Below, piece by piece: positions 60,401 through 64,000 of a DNA stretch of 64,000 nucleotides. Origin of the DNA: Endobacterium cereale (GTDB taxonomy: Bacteria > Pseudomonadota > Alphaproteobacteria > Rhizobiales > Rhizobiaceae); NCBI RefSeq assembly GCF_009617585.1, contig NZ_WIXI01000051.1, forward strand, positions 1 to 64,000, given 5' to 3'. Made by a program: the position numbers and the translations under genes. Within the stretch, counting starts at the first letter, position 1. Every line of letters starts with the position of its first letter. The notes below the pieces were generated by a model, which made no database searches, was not told where the DNA came from, and saw nothing but the letters and a program-made list of their open reading frames with translations.

Positions 60401-61882
60401 TTAATCCACCTGAAGGCAGAGATATTTCACCTCGACATAATCCTCGATGCCGTACTTTGAGCCTTCTCGGCCCTGACCGGACTGTTTGATACCGCCGAAA
60501 GGCGCGACCTCGGTCGATATGAGACCGGTATTAATGCCGACCATGCCGTACTCCAGCGCCTCGGCCACCCGGAACACTCGAGAAAGATCCTTGGCGTAGA
60601 AATAGGAGGCGAGACCGAACTCGGTATCGTTGGCCAGTTCGATCACCTCGTCTTCCGTCTCGAAACGGAAAAGCGGCGCCACCGGCCCAAAGGTTTCCTC
60701 CTTCGCCACCTTCATCTTCGCGGTCACGCCAGTCAAAATGGTCGGCTGGAAAAACAGGCCGCCGCGCGCATCGCGCTTGCCACCGACAGCGACAGCTCCG
60801 CCTTTTTCGATCGCATCGGCGATGTGTTCCTCGACTTTTTCTATCGCCTTTTCGGTAATCAGCGGTCCGGCAACGACGCCTTCCTCAAACCCGTCTCCGA
60901 CCTTCATGGCCGACACTTTTGCGGCCAGCTTTTCGGCAAAGGCATCATAGACGCTGGCCTGCACATAAAGCCGATTGGCACAGACGCAGGTCTGGCCATT
61001 GTTGCGATATTTCGAGATCATCGCGCCTTCGACCGCGGCATCGAGATCAGCATCATCGAACACGATGAAGGGCGCATTGCCGCCAAGCTCAAGACCGAGC
61101 TTCATGATCTGCTCGGCGCCCTGCCGCATCAGGATCTTTCCGACGCCGGTCGATCCGGTAAAGGTCAGCTTGCGGACCTTGTCGTTCTGCGTAAATTCCT
61201 GCCCGATATCGGCGGATCTCTTTGATGTCACGACGTTGAACACACCGGCCGGCAGCCCGGCACGTTCAGCCAGAACCGCCAGAGCCAAAGCAGACAGCGG
61301 CGTCTCGGCGGCGGGTTTCGAGACCATCGTGCAGCCGGCAGCAACGGCGGGTGCGAATTTTCGGGCCAGCATCGCATTGGGAAAATTCCACGGTGTGATC
61401 GAGGCCACCACACCGATCGGCTGTTTTAACACGATAATGCGCTTGTCCTGCTGGTGGCCGGGAATGCTATCACCGTAAACGCGCTTGGCCTCTTCGCCAA
61501 ACCATTCGACATAGGACGCGCCGTAAAGGATTTCGCCTTTCGCCTCGGCAAGCGGCTTGCCCATTTCCGTGGTGAGGATCGTGGCCAGATCATCGGCATT
61601 GGCGACCATCAGATCATAGAGCTTGCGCAGAACGGCGGCGCGTTCCTTGCCGGTCTTTTTTGCCCAGAGTTTTTGCGCCTTGTGGGCCGCATCGATGGCG
61701 CGCGCGGCATCCTTGCGGCCCATATCCGGAAGCGTCGCGATCACGTCGCCGGTCGAGGGATTGGTGACCTCGAATGTCGCACCACCCTCACCTTCCGAGC
61801 GCCATTCAGCGGCAATCAATGCCTTGTCGGTGGCAAGTGACGGATCTTTCAGTTTCGCGAGAAGTGTGTCGGACAGGGCCAT
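60401..61882 (-). CDS. gabD: NAD(P)-dependent succinate-semialdehyde dehydrogenase
   Basis: This 493-residue aldehyde dehydrogenase has motifs TPWNFPNAMLARKFAPAVAAG, the nucleotide-binding FTGSTGVGKILM and the general-base Glu in LELGGNAPF. The catalytic Cys lies in NNGQTCVCANR, followed by KEETFGPVAPLF. The C-terminal FGGIKQSGQGREGSKYGIEDYVEVKYLC is typical of GabD. It oxidises succinate semialdehyde to succinate in GABA and putrescine breakdown. It lies 76 bp downstream of a polyamine-type importer ATPase gene on the same strand, which supports that pathway. Confidence 0.95.
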   Translation of the reverse strand: MALSDTLLAKLKDPSLATDKALIAAEWRSEGEGGATFEVTNPSTGDVIATLPDMGRKDAARAIDAAHKAQKLWAKKTGKERAAVLRKLYDLMVANADDLATILTTEMGKPLAEAKGEILYGASYVEWFGEEAKRVYGDSIPGHQQDKRIIVLKQPIGVVASITPWNFPNAMLARKFAPAVAAGCTMVSKPAAETPLSALALAVLAERAGLPAGVFNVVTSKRSADIGQEFTQNDKVRKLTFTGSTGVGKILMRQGAEQIMKLGLELGGNAPFIVFDDADLDAAVEGAMISKYRNNGQTCVCANRLYVQASVYDAFAEKLAAKVSAMKVGDGFEEGVVAGPLITEKAIEKVEEHIADAIEKGGAVAVGGKRDARGGLFFQPTILTGVTAKMKVAKEETFGPVAPLFRFETEDEVIELANDTEFGLASYFYAKDLSRVFRVAEALEYGMVGINTGLISTEVAPFGGIKQSGQGREGSKYGIEDYVEVKYLCLQVD

Positions 61883-61958
61883 GACACTGGCCTCCTTGGA
61901 TGGGCTGATTGCGGCAATGGTTGCCGAGACCCGACATGATCGGACCTCGGCACCGGGA

Positions 61959-63035
61959 TCAGGCGAAAGCGTGAGTCGATTTCGGCTCGAAACTCAACCA
62001 TGCCTTGTCGCCACGGCTGATGCTGGAAATCGCCTCATGACCGAACGGCAGGCGAACGGACAGGCTTTCGCCATTCCCGGTCTGGGTGCTCACCTCGATA
62101 TTGTTGCCGAGGAAAGTAATATCGTTGATCGTCACGACAAGCCCGCTGGCGACCTGTGTGCTCGACAGCGACAAGCGCTCCGGCCGAAGCAGCAGTGAGG
62201 CCGATTTCCCACCCGTCTTACCGGCATGCATCGGCACGCCATCGATGATCGTACCGCCCGGCAGAGCCAGTTTTGCCTTGCCATCGGCGCTCGACAGCAC
62301 TTCGGCATTGATAAAATTACTGTCGCCGATAAAGCCCGCTACGAAATGCGTGGCCGGATTGGCGTAAAGCTCCTGACCGGTGCCGATCTGGTCGATCTCG
62401 CCCTGGCTGAACACCGCGATCCGATCGGAAAGGCGCAATGCCTCTTCCTGATCGTGGGTGACGTAGAGAATAGTCACGCCGGTTTCCTGATGGATGCGGC
62501 GGATTTCGAACTGGATTTCCTCGCGCAGCTTCTTGTCGAGCGCAGACAGCGGCTCGTCCATCAGCAGGACGGGCGGATTGTAGACCAGCGCGCGAGCAAG
62601 GGCGACGCGCTGCTGTTGCCCGCCGGACATCAAGGCCGGTTTGCGGTCTTCAAAACCTTCAAGACGAACAAGCTTCAGCGCTTTTTTCACGCGCTCTGCT
62701 ATTTCGGCCTGACCCACGCGGCGGATGCGCAGCGGGAAGGCGACGTTTTCACCAACCGTCAGATGCGGGAACAACGTGTAGCGCTGAAACACCATGCCGA
62801 TATTGCGCTTGTGCGATGGTGTCGACAGCAGGCTCTGGCCGTTGAGCAGAATATCGCCATCGGTCGGGTCCTGAAAACCTGCCAGAATGTAGAGTGTCGT
62901 CGACTTGCCCGAGCCCGATGGCCCGAGAAAGGTCATGAACTCACCCTGAGCAACATCCAGGCTGACGTTCTTGACGGCGGTGACCTGACCATATGTCTTG
63001 CGGATGCCACGGATGGAGAGGAATGGCTGGGTCAT
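61959..63035 (-). CDS. Polyamine-type ABC importer ATPase (PotA-like)
   Basis: This 358-residue ATPase has Walker A GPSGSGKST at about 37-45, MVFQRYTLFPHLTV, signature MSGGQQQRVALARAL, Walker B VLLMDEPLSALDKK and VTHDQEEALRLSDRI. A TOBE domain follows. Its start overlaps the permease stop by 4 bp. With the downstream gabD it suggests import and use of putrescine or GABA (inference). Confidence 0.93.
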   Translation of the reverse strand: MTQPFLSIRGIRKTYGQVTAVKNVSLDVAQGEFMTFLGPSGSGKSTTLYILAGFQDPTDGDILLNGQSLLSTPSHKRNIGMVFQRYTLFPHLTVGENVAFPLRIRRVGQAEIAERVKKALKLVRLEGFEDRKPALMSGGQQQRVALARALVYNPPVLLMDEPLSALDKKLREEIQFEIRRIHQETGVTILYVTHDQEEALRLSDRIAVFSQGEIDQIGTGQELYANPATHFVAGFIGDSNFINAEVLSSADGKAKLALPGGTIIDGVPMHAGKTGGKSASLLLRPERLSLSSTQVASGLVVTINDITFLGNNIEVSTQTGNGESLSVRLPFGHEAISSISRGDKAWLSFEPKSTHAFA

Positions 63036-63832
63036 GCTTTGCGTCCCTTGCGGAAGAGTGCGGCCAGAACCATCAGCAGGATGGTGAAGGCAATAAGAAT
63101 AGTGGAGGCGGCGGCGATGACCGGCGTCAGGTCCTGTCGCAGCGTCGCCCAGATTTTCACCGGCAGCGTCTGGAGCGTCGGACTGGCCATGAAGATGGCG
63201 AGAACGACTTCATCCCACGATGCGAGGAAGGAAAAGATTGCGGCGGCGAATATGCCGTGACTGACGGCGGGTACCGTCACCCGGATGCGGGCTTCCCAAG
63301 GGCTTGCGCCGCACAGGATGGCGGCATCCTCGATAGATTTGTCGAAACCTTCCAGCGCATTGCCGATCGAGATGATCGAGAATGGCAGTGCGATCAGCAG
63401 ATGCGCGATGATGAATCCTACTGTGGTGCCCGCCAGTCCGAGCTGCAGAAACAGCGCGTAAAGGGCGACGGCGAGCACCACGACCGGGAGGATCATGGGG
63501 GTGAGGAACAGGGCGCGCAGGGCTTCGCGGCCAACAAAACTGCCGCGATTGAGGCCAAGGGCTGCGAGAAAACCGAGGATGACGGAGAGAACCGTGACGA
63601 TCGCGGCGATCTTCAGGCTGGTCAGCGCCGACCAGAGCCAGCGCGGATCGGCAAACAGCATCTGATACCATTTGAACGTCCAGGAAGGCGGCGGAAAGAT
63701 CAGCCATTGCGACGAGCCGAAGGAGAGTGCGGCGATGAAAACGATCGGCAGGATCAGGAATAGACAGACCAGAGCCGTGAGGCCGATCAGGAACGGTTTC
63801 AAACCGCCAAGTTTGTCGAAATCGAGCAGCAT
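63032..63832 (-). CDS. Polyamine-type ABC permease (PotC-like)
   Basis: This 266-residue permease has about six segments: a first segment FLIGLTALVCLFLILPIVFIAALSF and an EAA loop SIEDAAILCGASPWEARIRVTVPAVSHG. It is the second permease of the importer; its partner gene lies immediately upstream and leaves the window. Five bases separate its start from the partner's stop codon. Confidence 0.92.
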   Translation of the reverse strand: MLLDFDKLGGLKPFLIGLTALVCLFLILPIVFIAALSFGSSQWLIFPPPSWTFKWYQMLFADPRWLWSALTSLKIAAIVTVLSVILGFLAALGLNRGSFVGREALRALFLTPMILPVVVLAVALYALFLQLGLAGTTVGFIIAHLLIALPFSIISIGNALEGFDKSIEDAAILCGASPWEARIRVTVPAVSHGIFAAAIFSFLASWDEVVLAIFMASPTLQTLPVKIWATLRQDLTPVIAAASTILIAFTILLMVLAALFRKGRKA

Positions 63833-63837
63833 GATTG

Positions 63838-64000
63838 TTACCTCGCCCGATTGGGGTTCAGGAATTTGAGCTGGATGGCGTAGAGCACCATGGTCACCAG
63901 CAGGAGAACGAGGGCGGCCGCGCCGCCCATGCCCCAGTTGACCAATGACTGCACGAATTGCGCCACGAGTTCAGCCAGCATCATGTTGGAGGTGCCGCCG
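63838..64000 (-). CDS. Polyamine-type ABC permease (PotB-like), 3' end only
   Basis: The last 53 codons of a membrane protein are visible on the minus strand. The end of a cytoplasmic/periplasmic loop (GTSNMMLAELVAQF) leads to a hydrophobic segment (GGAAALVLLLVTMVLYAIQL) and a short basic tail (NPNRAR) before TAA. This is the usual ending of PotB-type permeases. The gene continues past the right edge. Confidence 0.85.
   Translation of the reverse strand, partial: GGTSNMMLAELVAQFVQSLVNWGMGGAAALVLLLVTMVLYAIQLKFLNPNRAR

Overview
The window is high-GC DNA with the gene content of a Rhizobiales/Rhizobiaceae (Rhizobium-Agrobacterium type) chromosome or large replicon. Signs are many ABC uptake operons, each with its own LacI, GntR, LysR or two-component regulator, a FecI/FecR-controlled siderophore system, GTG starts and ATGA gene overlaps. 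This placement is an inference from gene content; no rRNA or phylogenetic marker is present.

Layout. 1-6.0 kb: the end of a metallophosphoesterase gene, a CUT1-type ABC importer and a convergent LacI regulator. 6.1-9.0 kb: a small hypothetical gene, a SIMPL-domain protein, a CAT-anticodon tRNA, and a tyrosine integrase plus AlpA-like protein inserted at that tRNA. 9.1-11.5 kb: a graveyard with a deleted isochorismatase-family gene, a multiply frameshifted GlxA-type regulator, and a Phd/toxin module in which both genes are broken but the operator survives. 11.8-19.6 kb: sigma factor, FecR, TonB receptor, FhuD, FhuB and FhuF, with no ATPase gene. 19.6-20.1 kb: a tRNA-like scar and a decayed copy of a ferredoxin domain. 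20.1-27.7 kb: a GAF histidine kinase/LuxR response regulator pair divergent from a ribose-type sugar importer and a lactonase. 27.8-31.6 kb: a PNPOx-FNR-ferredoxin fusion, a glutathione transferase and a LysR regulator. 31.8-39.9 kb: an FCD-type GntR regulator with a Dpp-type importer and two dihydrodipicolinate-synthase-family aldolases. 40.0-44.0 kb: a Fic protein and a broken, partly duplicated large tyrosine-recombinase gene. 44.2-49.4 kb: hydrolase/ArsR, GNAT, two exporters with MarR, and AraC. 49.4-53.6 kb: a racemase fragment, a Nudix gene, a phosphate transporter and PPK2. 53.8-59.2 kb: a GntR regulator with an ABC importer that encloses a phosphodiesterase gene. 59.4-60.1 kb: VapBC. 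60.4-64.0 kb: GabD and a polyamine-type ABC importer that runs off the window.

Most operons are self-contained uptake-plus-catabolism modules. Two separate importers, at the left edge and at 54-59 kb, each travel with a phosphoesterase, and Pit and PPK2 add to the phosphorus theme. GabD next to a Pot-type importer fits use of putrescine or GABA.

The most interesting structure lies between the modules. Short sequences that look like the antisense strand of a tRNA T-arm recur at module boundaries (9.14, 19.61, 59.30 and 60.12 kb, with weaker copies at 44.05 and 50.30 kb). They often sit beside broken genes: the TA module, the ferredoxin-domain copy, the recombinase with a 200-bp tandem duplication, and the racemase fragment. 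I read this as a record of repeated tRNA-targeted insertion and loss. I did not find a convincing wholly new multi-gene system. The best candidates for undescribed biology are the boundary scars, the large recombinase, the fusion oxidoreductase with its distant decayed domain copy, and the two phosphoesterase-importer modules.
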